Assembly (NCBI RefSeq): GCF_900109925.1
Contig: NZ_FOBW01000006.1
Coordinates: 62,001 to 126,000 of the forward strand
Length of the DNA stretch: 64,000 nt
Origin: Mesobacillus persicus
GTDB taxonomy: Bacteria > Bacillota > Bacilli > Bacillales > Cytobacillaceae
Direction of reading: 5' to 3'
Both the position numbers and the translations under genes were made by a program. Position 1 is the first letter of the stretch. Each line of letters opens with the position of its first letter. Of the stretch, positions 55,755-64,000 are shown in pieces. Below the pieces are notes generated by a model that had not been told where the DNA came from, made no database searches, and saw only the letters and a program-made list of their open reading frames with translations.

Positions 55755-55991
55755 TCACTGCTTTTTCTCACTACTAACCTCACCGTAAGCGGTCAAGATT
55801 TCAGCTTTCCCTCGGATTTTAATCGCCGAGGTGTGTTCAGTGAATTGAGCAATCATCACTTCACCCTGATCAAGTTTTTCGGAATGATGGAATCTCGTGT
55901 CAGTACCTCTCGTTAGACCAATAACATTTACCCCGTCCTCAATTGCTTTTATAACTACATAGTCCGTATTCTGGACTGGCTTCTTTTCCAT
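55755..55991 (-). CDS. mtrB: trp RNA-binding attenuation protein (TRAP)
   Basis: Forms the 11-mer ring that, with tryptophan bound, wraps GAG/UAG-repeat RNA and stops trp expression. 78 residues. The RNA-contacting Lys/Arg are present in HHSEKLD and [10 protein letters not shown], and tryptophan-pocket residues in GLTRGTDT. It is 12 bp downstream of folE (mtrAB arrangement). Its classical target, the trp operon, is missing from its usual site in this window; no GAG/TAG repeat run was seen here. Confidence 0.95.
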   Translation of the reverse strand: MEKKPVQNTDYVVIKAIEDGVNVIGLTRGTDTRFHHSEKLDQGEVMIAQFTEHTSAIKIRGKAEILTAYGEVSSEKKQ

Positions 55992-56003
55992 TCTTTTTCA
56001 CCT

Positions 56004-56570
56004 CTACTCTTTAATTAGTGCAAGAATCTCTGCACGTGCGCTAACGTCTTCCGCCAGAGTCCCCCTAACAGCGGAGGTTACCGTTTTTGAACCCGGTTTC
56101 TTAACCCCTCGCATTGTCATGCACATATGCTCAGCTTCAACCACGACCATAACTCCATGTGGCTCAAGCTTCTCCATTATCGCATTAGCAATCGTTGAGG
56201 TGATTCTTTCCTGGAGCTGCGGCCTCTGTGCAACGGCTTCAACTGCTCTAGCCAATTTACTTAATCCAGTCACTTTCCCACCTCGTGGAATATAGGCAAC
56301 ATGTGCCTTCCCATAAAAAGGGACAAGATGGTGTTCACAAATTGAATAAAAAGGGATATCCTTTACTAGAACAAGCTCCTCATGTTCTTCGCCAAAGATG
56401 GTTTCAAAATATTCCTTTGGATCTTTATTCAATCCTGCAAAAACCTCTTCATACATCCTAGCCACTCGCTTTGGTGTATCTAAAAGCCCTTCCCTATCAG
56501 GGTCTTCACCTACTGCTTCTAATATTAAACGCACCGCTTCCTCAATCTGGGCGTGGTTTACCTTGGTCAT
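56004..56570 (-). CDS. folE: GTP cyclohydrolase I
   Basis: First enzyme of folate synthesis (mtrA), 188 residues. The zinc and active-site blocks [21 protein letters not shown] and [12 protein letters not shown] are intact. The ATG at 56570 follows AGGAGG by 7 bases; the ORF start at 56609 has no such site. Co-transcribed with mtrB. Confidence 0.96.
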   Translation of the reverse strand: MTKVNHAQIEEAVRLILEAVGEDPDREGLLDTPKRVARMYEEVFAGLNKDPKEYFETIFGEEHEELVLVKDIPFYSICEHHLVPFYGKAHVAYIPRGGKVTGLSKLARAVEAVAQRPQLQERITSTIANAIMEKLEPHGVMVVVEAEHMCMTMRGVKKPGSKTVTSAVRGTLAEDVSARAEILALIKE

Positions 56571-56707
56571 TCTTTTTCCTCCTAAGAACTCCACATAATT
56601 GTCTTCCAATATGTTTATAACATTTCCATATTAGCATAATTTTTTGTATACAGGCAAAATTATAGAACGAAACAGTAACTTGTATGGAACTTCCATGCAA
56701 GAAAAAA

Positions 56708-56729
56708 AAGACCGCTTAGTAGCGGCCTT
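56708..56729 (-). terminator. hbs terminator
   Basis: AAGGCCGCT and AGCGGTCTT pair around a short loop, followed by TTTTTTTC on the minus strand, about 30 bp past the hbs stop. Confidence 0.8.
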
Positions 56730-56760
56730 TTCTCAAGTATGCATTAGCTAATTTATGTAA

Positions 56761-57033
56761 TTACTTTACTGCATCTTTAAGTGCTTTACCTGGTTTAAAA
56801 GCAGGCACTTTGCTCGCAGAGATTTCGATTTCATCACCTGTTTGTGGGTTACGTCCTTTACGAGCAGCACGCTCACGAACTTCAAAGTTACCAAAACCAA
56901 TTAATTGTACCTTATCACCACTAGCTAAAGCATTTAAGATTGAATCAAAAACAGCGTCAACTGCTTTTGTTGCGTCCTTCTTAGAAAGTTCTCCAGCTTC
57001 TGCAACTGCATTGATTAGTTCTGTCTTGTTCAT
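56761..57033 (-). CDS. hbs: DNA-binding protein HU
   Basis: Nucleoid protein of 90 residues, nearly identical to Bacillus HBsu. The DNA-binding arm reads [18 protein letters not shown], followed by [24 protein letters not shown] is strong; the ATG at 57033 is used, since the GTG at 57042 overlaps it. The upstream gap (57034-57398) is AT-rich with one 22-bp hairpin (57198-57220, AAACCTTGT/ACAAGGGTTT) and no gene. Confidence 0.97.
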   Translation of the reverse strand: MNKTELINAVAEAGELSKKDATKAVDAVFDSILNALASGDKVQLIGFGNFEVRERAARKGRNPQTGDEIEISASKVPAFKPGKALKDAVK

Positions 57034-57359
57034 GCCATTCACCTCCTCCCAAAAAATCCTGAATTATTGCTCAGAAACAACTCTTTTATTACATTTCTAA
57101 ACAAAACGAAGGAATTCTATACGTTGCAATGACATATTTCTAACAATCTTTGTGCTTTTGGCCTAGTCTTATTAGAAATAAGTGTTAATCACTTGCTAAA
57201 CCTTGTAGTCACAAGGGTTTGCAGGCCACAACGTTAATTCTGTTAAAAGATTATCATAATCATATAGGCTTATCAAGATATATTCAAGAAATAATGGTAA
57301 TCTTTTCATCAATCAAGCAAAATAGCATGAAATCAGGCTTCGAAATGCTTTTTATTCAA

Positions 57360-57387
57360 AAAAAACAAAAGACTCCAAAAATGGAGT
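57360..57387 (-). terminator. spoIVA terminator
   Basis: GACTCCA and TGGAGTC pair around a 4-base loop, followed on the minus strand by TTTTGTTTTT; 12 bp past spoIVA. Confidence 0.8.
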
Positions 57388-57398
57388 CTATAAAAAAA

Positions 57399-58877
57399 TT
57401 ACAATATAATAGCAATTAAACCGCCTGAGCCCTCATTGATAATGCGTTCTAATGTCTCTTTCAGCTTATAACGAGCATTTTCTGGCATCAGTGATAGCTT
57501 TGCCGAAATTCCTTCTCTTACAATCGAGCTTAAGCTGCGACCGAAAATATCTGAGTTCCAGATAGAAAGCGGATCGTCTTCAAAATCCTGCATCAAGTAG
57601 CGAACAAGCTCTTCACTTTGCTTTTCCGTCCCAATAATCGGTGAAAATTCTGATTCAACATCCACTTTAATCATGTGGATGGACGGCGCTACTGCTTTAA
57701 GTCTGACACCAAACCTCGATCCCTGACGAATAATCTCAGGTTCCTCGAGACTCATATCCGTTAATGATGGTGAGGCAATTCCATAACCCGTTTGCTTTAC
57801 CATTTTTAATGCGTCTGCAACCTGATCGTATTCGGCCTTTGCATAAGCGAAGTCCTGCATCAGTTCAAGCAAGTGATCCTTACCTCGAATTTCTACCCCT
57901 ACAATCTCTTTAAGGATATCATCATATAGATCATCCGGGGCGAACAAATCGATTTCTGCTACCCCTTGGCCCATCTCAATCCCGGCAAGTCCAGCACGGT
58001 CAATAAACTCAAAATCACTAAATTGATGGACGACCCTATCGACATCTCTTAATCTCTTAATATCCTTTACTGTCTCTTTGACAGCTTCCTGATAGCTCTC
58101 ACGAAGCCAGTGATCTTCCCTTAGAACCATCACCCAACTTGGCAAGTTTACATTTACCTCTAGCACAGGAAACTCGTATAGTGCTTCACGAAGTACAGAT
58201 AATACATCTGTCTCCCTCATGCTCTCAACGCTCATTGACACGACAGGAATATCATACTTTTCAGCCAATTCAGCTCTCAGCGTTTCTGTATTTGGATGAT
58301 GAGGCTGAGCGCTATTAACCACCATAATAAACGGTTTTCCTACTTCTTTTAGCTCTTCAATGACCCTTTCTTCCGCCTCCAAATAATCCATTCTAGGAAT
58401 ATCTCCAATTGTTCCGTCAGAAGTAATAACCACTCCGATGGTTGAATGTTCCTGGATTACTTTTCTCGTTCCAATTTCTGCAGCCTCATTGAATGGAATT
58501 GGTTCTTCGTACCACGGTGTGTTAATCATCCTTGGTCCGTTTTCATCCTCATATCCCTTGGCGCCAGGTACCGTATAGCCTACACAATCTACGAGTCTAA
58601 TGTTCACATCCAGCCCTTCATCTACATGAATGGATGCGGCCTGATTTGGCACAAATTTCGGTTCAGTAGTCATAATTGTTTTACCAGCAGCGCTTTGTGG
58701 CAGCTCATCTTGACAGCGGGCCCTATCCGCTTCATTGTCTATATTTGGTAAAACAACAAGCTCCATGAATTTCTTGATGAAAGTGGACTTGCCCGTTCGT
58801 ACTGCACCGACAACTCCCAAATATATATCGCCGCCTGTTCTCTCGGCAATATCTTTAAAAATATCTACCTTTTCCAA
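57399..58877 (-). CDS. spoIVA: stage IV sporulation protein A
   Basis: ATPase of 492 residues that polymerises on the forespore surface to build the coat basement layer; usual length 492. Walker A GAVRTGKS at 24-31, an N-terminal TRAFAC-like fold, a middle domain and the conserved C-terminal end (NEGSGGLIAIIL). RBS GGGAGGGGA precedes the ATG. The upstream sequence carries sigma-E-like boxes. Confidence 0.98.
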   Translation of the reverse strand: MEKVDIFKDIAERTGGDIYLGVVGAVRTGKSTFIKKFMELVVLPNIDNEADRARCQDELPQSAAGKTIMTTEPKFVPNQAASIHVDEGLDVNIRLVDCVGYTVPGAKGYEDENGPRMINTPWYEEPIPFNEAAEIGTRKVIQEHSTIGVVITSDGTIGDIPRMDYLEAEERVIEELKEVGKPFIMVVNSAQPHHPNTETLRAELAEKYDIPVVSMSVESMRETDVLSVLREALYEFPVLEVNVNLPSWVMVLREDHWLRESYQEAVKETVKDIKRLRDVDRVVHQFSDFEFIDRAGLAGIEMGQGVAEIDLFAPDDLYDDILKEIVGVEIRGKDHLLELMQDFAYAKAEYDQVADALKMVKQTGYGIASPSLTDMSLEEPEIIRQGSRFGVRLKAVAPSIHMIKVDVESEFSPIIGTEKQSEELVRYLMQDFEDDPLSIWNSDIFGRSLSSIVREGISAKLSLMPENARYKLKETLERIINEGSGGLIAIIL

Positions 58878-58928
58878 GTGATCCCCTCCCGATCATAGAG
58901 TTAGTGGGAAAAAAATATCATCCTTTTG

Positions 58929-58956
58929 GTATTATGGGACAATATATATTTATGAT
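58929..58956 (-). promoter_or_regulatory. possible sigma-E promoter of spoIVA
   Basis: On the minus strand ATCATAAAT, about 12-13 bases, then CATAATAC resemble the sigma-E -35 and -10 (ATA... and CATACA-T). A second possible -10 (CATAAATA) overlaps the first -35. Confidence 0.45.
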
Positions 58957-59055
58957 GTTGTCCTATACCTCTATGACATTTTTTTAAATTTTTTTAGCTT
59001 TTATGCTATCCCACGCTGTATGTGGGGAATTCCCACAACCACTCCCTGAAGGAAA

Positions 59056-59096
59056 AAAAACCCTTCTTCCACAATATATTTTGTAGAAGAAGGGTT
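59056..59096 (-). terminator. yphF terminator
   Basis: AACCCTTCTTC... and ...GAAGAAGGGTT pair over more than 11 bp (stem continues with weak pairs), followed by TTTTTTCC; 5 bp past the yphF stop. Confidence 0.85.
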
Positions 59097-59100
59097 ATGC

Positions 59101-59811
59101 CTAATTATCTAAAAAGATTGGTTCATTAAGATCTGGATCAATTGTATAAGGAAGCGAATAACCAGGCACAAACATCGTATTGACTGTTAGAATATGACGG
59201 ATATCCTCACCAGGAGTAAGATTAAGGTCGTTCTCTCTCATAAGTTGGTACATGTCATTTCTGTAATCAACATAAATTTCTCCATCACCTGTAATTATAT
59301 ATGGAAGATTAGCTCCTGTATAAGGGCTAATAGCCACAGGATCTTCGGAGTATCCAAGCTTGCTAAAATCAAGCGTAAAGACATTTTTAGAAAGCTGTTC
59401 CTTAAACGGCGGATATTTATTTGTATTTATTCGCATTTTTATATCTCTAATTGTTTCAGCTACTCTTAAATCCAAGAGTTTAACGGTAGGATCTGTTTCT
59501 ACATCGATTAAAACATATTGAAAGATGCCTCCACTTTCAAATGCATTACCCGGAATTTCAGGTATGTATACCGGGATTATTTTTTGAAAATCAATCAGAT
59601 ACTTTTGATAGATTGGTGTTGTTGCATCCTTTGTTTTTATGGGAAGGATTCCACTGTTTGCCTCTTGATATTTATCTACTGCCGTTTGTACCGCATCAAT
59701 TTGAGTTTCATAGGGAATCTTGTTTTTTGCAAGATTCTCGTCAGGATACATGCATCCAGTTAAAATGAAAATCAGCAAAAAACCTGGTACTATTCTTCTA
59801 AGTTTATTCAT
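59101..59811 (-). CDS. yphF: lipoprotein YphF
   Basis: Lipoprotein of 236 residues: basic start, hydrophobic core and lipobox LTGC (Cys about residue 20). The mature part has no recognised enzyme motif but includes GILPIKTKDATTPIYQKYLI and PYTGANLPYIITGDGEIYVD. Located between spoIVA and yphE, as yphF in B. subtilis. Role unknown, probably extracytoplasmic. Confidence 0.87.
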   Translation of the reverse strand: MNKLRRIVPGFLLIFILTGCMYPDENLAKNKIPYETQIDAVQTAVDKYQEANSGILPIKTKDATTPIYQKYLIDFQKIIPVYIPEIPGNAFESGGIFQYVLIDVETDPTVKLLDLRVAETIRDIKMRINTNKYPPFKEQLSKNVFTLDFSKLGYSEDPVAISPYTGANLPYIITGDGEIYVDYRNDMYQLMRENDLNLTPGEDIRHILTVNTMFVPGYSLPYTIDPDLNEPIFLDN

Positions 59812-59844
59812 AGGTCATTTCCTACTCCCATTACCAAATTTACC

Positions 59845-60045
59845 CTAACCGCTAGTCGGTCCACTAAACACGACCAGAAAGATAATTAAGCCAGCAGTAG
59901 CCATTAAGAAATAAGCAATAAAAGCTGCAACAAATTTTAGGATCCCCTTTAATTTATAACGACTGAAATAAATGATAACGAGCGACAAAAACATAAAAGC
60001 CATCCCAGCAAAAGAAACATACATTTTTAATAAAGCCGGTGACAA
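59845..60045 (-). CDS. yphE: DUF2768 membrane protein YphE
   Basis: Protein of 66 residues with two membrane helices (MYVSFAGMAFMFLSLVIIYF and FVAAFIAYFLMATAGLIIFL) joined by a basic loop (SRYKLKG). It matches DUF2768/YphE. RBS GGGGAG lies before the ATG. Function unknown. It is followed by yphF 33 bp on, and preceded by a MITE-like element. Confidence 0.85.
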   Translation of the reverse strand: MSPALLKMYVSFAGMAFMFLSLVIIYFSRYKLKGILKFVAAFIAYFLMATAGLIIFLVVFSGPTSG

Positions 60046-60131
60046 GGTAAACCACTCCCCTTTTCCGAGATGTATTATAACATAAAACCAATAAGCTTGG
60101 ACAATCGGTAACTTTTTTTAATTAAAAGATT

Positions 60132-60315
60132 AGCTTTGTTAAAGGACATTGTTGTTTTTACTAAATGTTGATTGGAGCGGAAGGCACGAAGACTCCTGCG
60201 GGAGTACGGGGCTGGGGAGACCCCACAGGCGCTAAAGCGCCGAGGAGGCTCCCCGCAACGCCCGCGGAAAGCGAAGTGCCTGGAGCGTAAATCAACAGCT
60301 ACCTTTAACAGAGCC
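60132..60315. mobile_element. 184-bp MITE-like element, full form
   Basis: Terminal inverted repeats of about 28 bp (AGCTTTGTTAAAGG... and the complement of ...CCTTTAACAGAGCC) flank a GC-rich core with internal hairpins (GGGGCTGGGGAGACCCC, GGCGCTAAAGCGCC, AGGCAC/GTGCCT). The core is of a kind widespread in Bacillaceae intergenic regions. No transposase is encoded. Short ORFs crossing it are not credible. It occupies most of the 494-bp gap between yphE and gpsA. Confidence 0.75.
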
Positions 60316-60384
60316 AAAAGATTAGATAACTCTACAGTCTTTCGCTCCAAACTACTGAACTTTAACACAAAAATTCACAAAAAA

Positions 60385-60422
60385 ACTGAGATAAAGGAAG
60401 GGGCATATTCCTCTATCTCAGT
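60385..60422 (-). terminator. gpsA terminator
   Basis: ACTGAGATA..GGAA and TTCC..TATCTCAGT pair, followed by TTTTTTTG on the minus strand. About 120 bp past the gpsA stop. Confidence 0.8.
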
Positions 60423-60539
60423 ACAATGGTGACTAAATTACCCATACACCCAGTTCAAACCACCAGTTGCTTCGTTGCATTGTATGCAATGCCTAAAGTA
60501 CTCGCATCCTCGAATGCCTATATTTAGAAAAATAATTAT

Positions 60540-61601
60540 TTAATTGGCAGAATTTAAGCTAAGAATATCTGCTAAGTCCTCCATTTCATGGGTCTTTCTT
60601 CTTTTCATCAACCCATCTACCGCATCTTTAGGTTCGATTCCAGAGAAGAGGATTCCATATAGAGCAGTAGTGATTGGCATTTTAACATCATACTTCTCAG
60701 CTAGTTGGTACGCTGCCTTGGTGGTCCTTACCCCTTCAACGACCATACCCATTTTATCAAGCACTTCCTCAAGGTTATGGCCTTTCCCTAACATATTACC
60801 AGCGCGCCAATTTCGTGAATGGACACTTGTACATGTAACAATTAGATCACCGATTCCCGTTAGACCAGAAAAGGTTAATGGCCGAGCCCCCATTTTCGCT
60901 CCTAGGCGGGCAATTTCTGCTAACCCCCTAGTAATTAAGGCTGCTTTCGCATTATCACCGTACCCAAGTCCATCCGAAATCCCTGCTGCAAGGGCAATAA
61001 TATTTTTCAAAGCACCACCAATTTCTACACCAACCAAATCTGGATTTGTATAAACACGGAAATTCTGATTGATAAATAAATCTTGAATTTGTTCCGCCGC
61101 CTCCATATTTTTGGCTGACACAGTAACAGTCGTTGGATGACGGAGACTGACCTCTTCAGCATGGCTAGGACCTGATAGTACGACAATATCTTTCAACAAA
61201 CCGAGAGGCATCTCCTCTTCAATCATTTCGGAAATCCTTAATAAGGTATCCGGTTCAATTCCCTTACTAACATGAACAATTGTTAGTGGTTCCTTCCGAA
61301 ATTGAACGATTTTTTTCAATACCTCTCTAATGGCTTTTGTCGGTACCGCAAGGATAATGGTTTCAACCTCATTTATCGCTTCGGATAAATCAGAATAACC
61401 TATAACTAATTTTGGCAAGGAAATATTAGGTAGATATTTCTGATTTGTTTGAGAGCGATTGATTTCTTCGATTTGGACAGGATTATGACCCCAAAGTCTT
61501 GTATGATGGCCATTGTCTGCCAATACCATTGCTAAAGCCGTTCCCCAACTCCCAGCACCAAGCACTGCCACATCTTTTGGTTTCCGCTCCACCTTCAACA
61601 C
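60540..61601 (-). CDS. gpsA: glycerol-3-phosphate dehydrogenase [NAD(P)+]
   Basis: Makes sn-glycerol 3-phosphate for phospholipids, 353 residues. Nucleotide site [19 protein letters not shown], then [11 protein letters not shown], the catalytic Lys in [14 protein letters not shown] and [13 protein letters not shown]. The N-terminus is about 8 residues longer than usual; the GTG at 61601 is used but a start closer to the [10 protein letters not shown] stretch is possible. 21 bp after der. Confidence 0.95.
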   Translation of the reverse strand: MLKVERKPKDVAVLGAGSWGTALAMVLADNGHHTRLWGHNPVQIEEINRSQTNQKYLPNISLPKLVIGYSDLSEAINEVETIILAVPTKAIREVLKKIVQFRKEPLTIVHVSKGIEPDTLLRISEMIEEEMPLGLLKDIVVLSGPSHAEEVSLRHPTTVTVSAKNMEAAEQIQDLFINQNFRVYTNPDLVGVEIGGALKNIIALAAGISDGLGYGDNAKAALITRGLAEIARLGAKMGARPLTFSGLTGIGDLIVTCTSVHSRNWRAGNMLGKGHNLEEVLDKMGMVVEGVRTTKAAYQLAEKYDVKMPITTALYGILFSGIEPKDAVDGLMKRRKTHEMEDLADILSLNSAN

Positions 61602-61622
61602 AACCTTTTTTTAGAAGTAGTA

Positions 61623-62933
61623 TTAATTACGTTCCCGAGCAAAAATCTTAATTGGTGTCCCCTCAAACCCAAACGCCTCTCGAATCCGATTTTCAAGAAA
61701 TCTCTGATAAGAGAAATGCATAAGCTCAGGATCGTTGACAAAAACAACAAATACAGGCGGTTTAACTGCAACCTGAGTTGTGTAGTAAACTTTTAATCGC
61801 TTTCCTTTATCTGTAGGCGCTGGATTCCTAGCAACTGCATCCATGATTACTTCATTCAGAATCGTCGTCTGAACCCTTCTTGAATGATTTTCACTTGCCA
61901 AGTCAATCATCGGCACCAAGGTGTGAATTCGTTTTTTTGTTTTCGCTGATAAAAAGACAATTGGCGCATAACTAAGAAATAGAAAATGCTCTCGGATATT
62001 TTGCTCAAATTCTTTCATCGTCTTTTCATCTTTCTCGACTGCATCCCATTTGTTCACCACGATGATAACCGCACGTCCTGCTTCATGAGCATAACCAGCT
62101 ATATGCTTGTCCTGCTCAATGATTCCTTCTTCACCATCAATTACGACAAGAACTACATCAGAACGTTCAATCGCTCTTAGGGCACGAAGGACACTGTACT
62201 TTTCAGTACTCTCATAGACCTTCCCTTTTTTTCTCATCCCCGCAGTGTCAATAATGACGTACTCTTGCCCATTATATTTAAAGTTGGAGTCAATCGCATC
62301 TCTCGTTGTTCCTGCAATATCACTAACAATAACTCTGTCTTCACCGAGAATGGCATTTGTTAAGGAGGATTTCCCTACATTCGGACGACCAATTAGCGAG
62401 AACTTAATGATGTCTTCATCATAATCCTTTCCGCCCGTTTTAGGAAAGTGTTTTGCAGCCTCATCGAGTAAATCACCAATTCCTAACCCGTGGGATCCCG
62501 AAATTGGAACCGGCTCCCCGAAACCTAAAGCATAAAAATCATAAATCTCACTGCGCATTTCTGGATTGTCTATTTTGTTAACACCAAGGACGACAGGCTT
62601 TTTTGTTTTATATAAAATTTTTGCTACCTCTTCGTCTGCTGCCGTGACTCCCTCTCTGCCATTCACTAGGAAGATAATTACATCTGCTTCCTCAATCGCT
62701 ATTTCCGCTTGTAGTCGAATTTGCTCAAGAAACGGCTCATCACCAATCTCAATACCCCCGGTATCAATGATGTTAAAGTCGTATGCCAGCCATTCAGCCG
62801 AACTATAGATACGATCTCTCGTTACTCCAGGAATGTCCTCTACTATAGAAATGCGTTCACCAACAATTCGGTTAAAGATTGTCGACTTCCCAACATTAGG
62901 TCGACCGACAATCGCTACCACTGGTTTCGCCAT
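61623..62933 (-). CDS. der: ribosome-assembly GTPase Der (EngA)
   Basis: Essential GTPase of 436 residues with two G domains: GRPNVGKST (about 9-17) and GRPNVGKSS (about 182-190), each followed by DTGG or DTAG and NKxD motifs (GVNKID, VNKWD), and a C-terminal KH-like domain. It acts in 50S subunit assembly. The ATG at 62933 follows AAAGGGTG by 6 bases; the longer ORF to 62987 lacks a site. Confidence 0.97.
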   Translation of the reverse strand: MAKPVVAIVGRPNVGKSTIFNRIVGERISIVEDIPGVTRDRIYSSAEWLAYDFNIIDTGGIEIGDEPFLEQIRLQAEIAIEEADVIIFLVNGREGVTAADEEVAKILYKTKKPVVLGVNKIDNPEMRSEIYDFYALGFGEPVPISGSHGLGIGDLLDEAAKHFPKTGGKDYDEDIIKFSLIGRPNVGKSSLTNAILGEDRVIVSDIAGTTRDAIDSNFKYNGQEYVIIDTAGMRKKGKVYESTEKYSVLRALRAIERSDVVLVVIDGEEGIIEQDKHIAGYAHEAGRAVIIVVNKWDAVEKDEKTMKEFEQNIREHFLFLSYAPIVFLSAKTKKRIHTLVPMIDLASENHSRRVQTTILNEVIMDAVARNPAPTDKGKRLKVYYTTQVAVKPPVFVVFVNDPELMHFSYQRFLENRIREAFGFEGTPIKIFARERN

Positions 62934-63022
62934 GAATTTCACCCTTTCAAATGCACTAATTAATAGTTCATTATTTACTTTTTTCATATAGTTTTCCCCA
63001 AAAAAACATACGCTAAAAGAAA

Positions 63023-63044
63023 ACCCTTCTTGAAATAGAAGGGT
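63023..63044 (-). terminator. terminator of the YIEGIA gene pair
   Basis: ACCCTTCT and AGAAGGGT pair around a 6-base loop, followed by TTTTCTTTT on the minus strand. Confidence 0.75.
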
Positions 63045-63097
63045 CTAGCTTACTAAGTTTATCAAATATGTTCCAATATAGGCAATGAAAACCTTTA

Positions 63098-63283
63098 TTA
63101 ATGCTTGACAATTACATAAAGGTCTTCAGTTAGAGAATGAGCAATTCCATCAAGAATAGCCTCAAGATTTGCTGTAATGGTCTCCATTTCTTCCTTTGAA
63201 TCACAGTAAAAGACACCATGCCCAGCCGGTACTTTATTTTTATTTGTGGTAATAACAGCTAGTATATATTTTTCAAGATCCAT
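63098..63283 (-). CDS. small capping-complex subunit for YIEGIA protein
   Basis: Protein of 61 residues starting MDLEKYILAVITTNKNKVPAGHG, of the type annotated as the capping-complex subunit for YIEGIA. It overlaps the end of the YIEGIA gene by 11 bases, so the two are translationally coupled and probably form a complex. Role in the spore envelope is inferred from the partner. Confidence 0.8.
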   Translation of the reverse strand: MDLEKYILAVITTNKNKVPAGHGVFYCDSKEEMETITANLEAILDGIAHSLTEDLYVIVKH

Positions 63284-64000
63284 TCTTCATCCCAACTTTC
63301 TCGGTGGACATTCTGATGGCATTTTCGAGAGTCGGCACGTCCCCTATCACTTTAATGGCTTTTTCAGCATCCCGTTCTTGAGGAAGAACAAACACACCCA
63401 CACGCCCGTCGTCAAGGTCTCGTTTTGCCAGGGGAACTAATGCTGGAGTACCCGAATCTCGATAGACTCCTAGGGCCGTTGATACATCATGGAGGATCGC
63501 CTGACGCTGTCCTAGGTTTGCAATAGTAGCTCTTGCATTAAAGGTTTTCGGTTTTAAAATAAAGCCCATGCCATAACGCAAAACCTCTTTTTGTCTCTCT
63601 GGCAATCCGATATTCATAATATAAATATTATCTACATATAATCCCGCACCATCAAAGCGAGGTTCAACATACTCAATATCAACAATTTCTTTTAGTTTTC
63701 CACCTGACATCAGGAAATGCGAGAGAATCATTGATGCAATCGCAGCTATGATTCCTATCCATAAATTGAAAATAAGATAAGCTAAAGTACTAATAAGGGC
63801 TGTTAAAATGACCAAATAGTTACGACTCTCAAAAGCGATTGCAATTCCTTCGATATAGGTTTTCCCTCTTGTGACTAGTTCATAATGGTCAAGCTCGGTA
63901 AGTGTATTCCTTTCCATATTTCTTACTTCACGAAACTGAGAAGCAGCAACAGTTAGAAAGGTTATTGCTGTAAACTCCTCTTTTAAAATAGCAGGTCCGA
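63273..64000 (-). CDS. yphB: YIEGIA family membrane protein, 5' end cut by window
   Basis: The motif that names the family, YIEGIA, follows RGKT; after it come two membrane helices (YLVILTALISTLAYLIFNLW and IIAAIASMILSHFLM) and a C-terminal domain ending with VGMKNGS. The ATG at 63917 is internal: the frame stays open to the window edge and the upstream residues (KEEFTAITFLTVAASQFREV) fit the family, so about 50 N-terminal residues are outside. Linked to sporulation in B. subtilis (yphB). Confidence 0.88.
   Translation of the reverse strand, partial: GPAILKEEFTAITFLTVAASQFREVRNMERNTLTELDHYELVTRGKTYIEGIAIAFESRNYLVILTALISTLAYLIFNLWIGIIAAIASMILSHFLMSGGKLKEIVDIEYVEPRFDGAGLYVDNIYIMNIGLPERQKEVLRYGMGFILKPKTFNARATIANLGQRQAILHDVSTALGVYRDSGTPALVPLAKRDLDDGRVGVFVLPQERDAEKAIKVIGDVPTLENAIRMSTEKVGMKNGS

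Noticed and set aside
60075-60432. ORFs of 97 and 86 codons on opposite strands
   Set aside because: Both cross the MITE-like element; their coding appearance comes from its GC-rich core.
60544-61053. 169-codon plus-strand ORF
   Set aside because: Antisense to gpsA; shadow frame.
1-64000. Defence islands, prophage, IS transposases, secondary-metabolite clusters
   Set aside because: I looked on both strands and found none; nearly every long ORF is a syntenic Bacillus core gene.

Overview
The window is a stretch of chromosome from an endospore-forming low-GC Firmicute of the family Bacillaceae. Gene order follows the Bacillus subtilis segment from ypwA to yphB almost gene for gene. Spore genes (cotD, sspM, yppG, ypjB, spoIVA, the YIEGIA gene), bacillithiol genes (bshA, bshB1), TRAP (mtrB) and a type-B RNase P RNA all fit. 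Most genes lie on the minus strand. I recognise no prophage, transposase, CRISPR array, restriction system or tRNA/rRNA gene, so this is core chromosome and not a genomic island.

Layout. 1-7 kb: M32 carboxypeptidase (cut by the window edge), two small plus-strand genes, helicase ypvA, methyltransferase ypsC, rnpB, the cell-division pair gpsB/ypsA, and coat gene cotD. 7-12 kb: the mitomycin-repair pair mrfB/mrfA and a divergent Crp/Fnr regulator. 12-16 kb: the small yppG-yppC genes with sspM. 16-19 kb: recU-ponA on the plus strand, convergent with ypoC-nth-dnaD-asnS-aspB-ypmB-dinG. 28-36 kb: pantothenate genes panBCD behind a structured leader with a terminator, then birA-cca-bshA-bshB1-mgsA-dapB-ypjD, tightly packed and often overlapping. 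36-46 kb: ypjC, a zinc metallopeptidase, ypjB, ypjA, the qcrABC menaquinol-cytochrome c reductase, ypiF-ypiB-ypiA and an amidohydrolase-like protein with no visible metal site. 46-52 kb: the aromatic supra-operon aroC-aroB-aroH-hisC-tyrA-aroA, without the trp genes that interrupt it in B. subtilis. 52-64 kb: ndk, menaquinone genes hepT-menG-hepS, mtrB-folE, hbs, spoIVA, yphF, yphE, gpsA, der and the YIEGIA pair.

The least explained content is between the genes. (1) Two diverged copies of a ~190-bp element (12285-12474 and 37257-37444) each carry four palindromes at nearly the same spacing. At one arm position all four units read G on the left in one copy and C in the other, with the partner base changed to match in three and improved from G:T to C:G in the fourth. 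(2) A ~124-bp long-hairpin element occurs as two full tandem copies plus a truncated third next to asnS, and as a fourth copy at 42.9 kb whose stem has changed on both arms. (3) A MITE-like family with ends resembling GGCTNTGTTAAA occurs four times; one short copy sits where the trp operon would be. (4) A 636-bp intergenic segment is bounded by ~38-bp inverted repeats and encloses one ~190-bp copy. Further candidates are a short plus-strand transcription unit over an apparently decayed ypmA, a LexA-like box upstream of mrfA, and sigma-K promoters before cotD and yppG.

All calls come from reading the sequence and from knowledge of the families; no database search was run.
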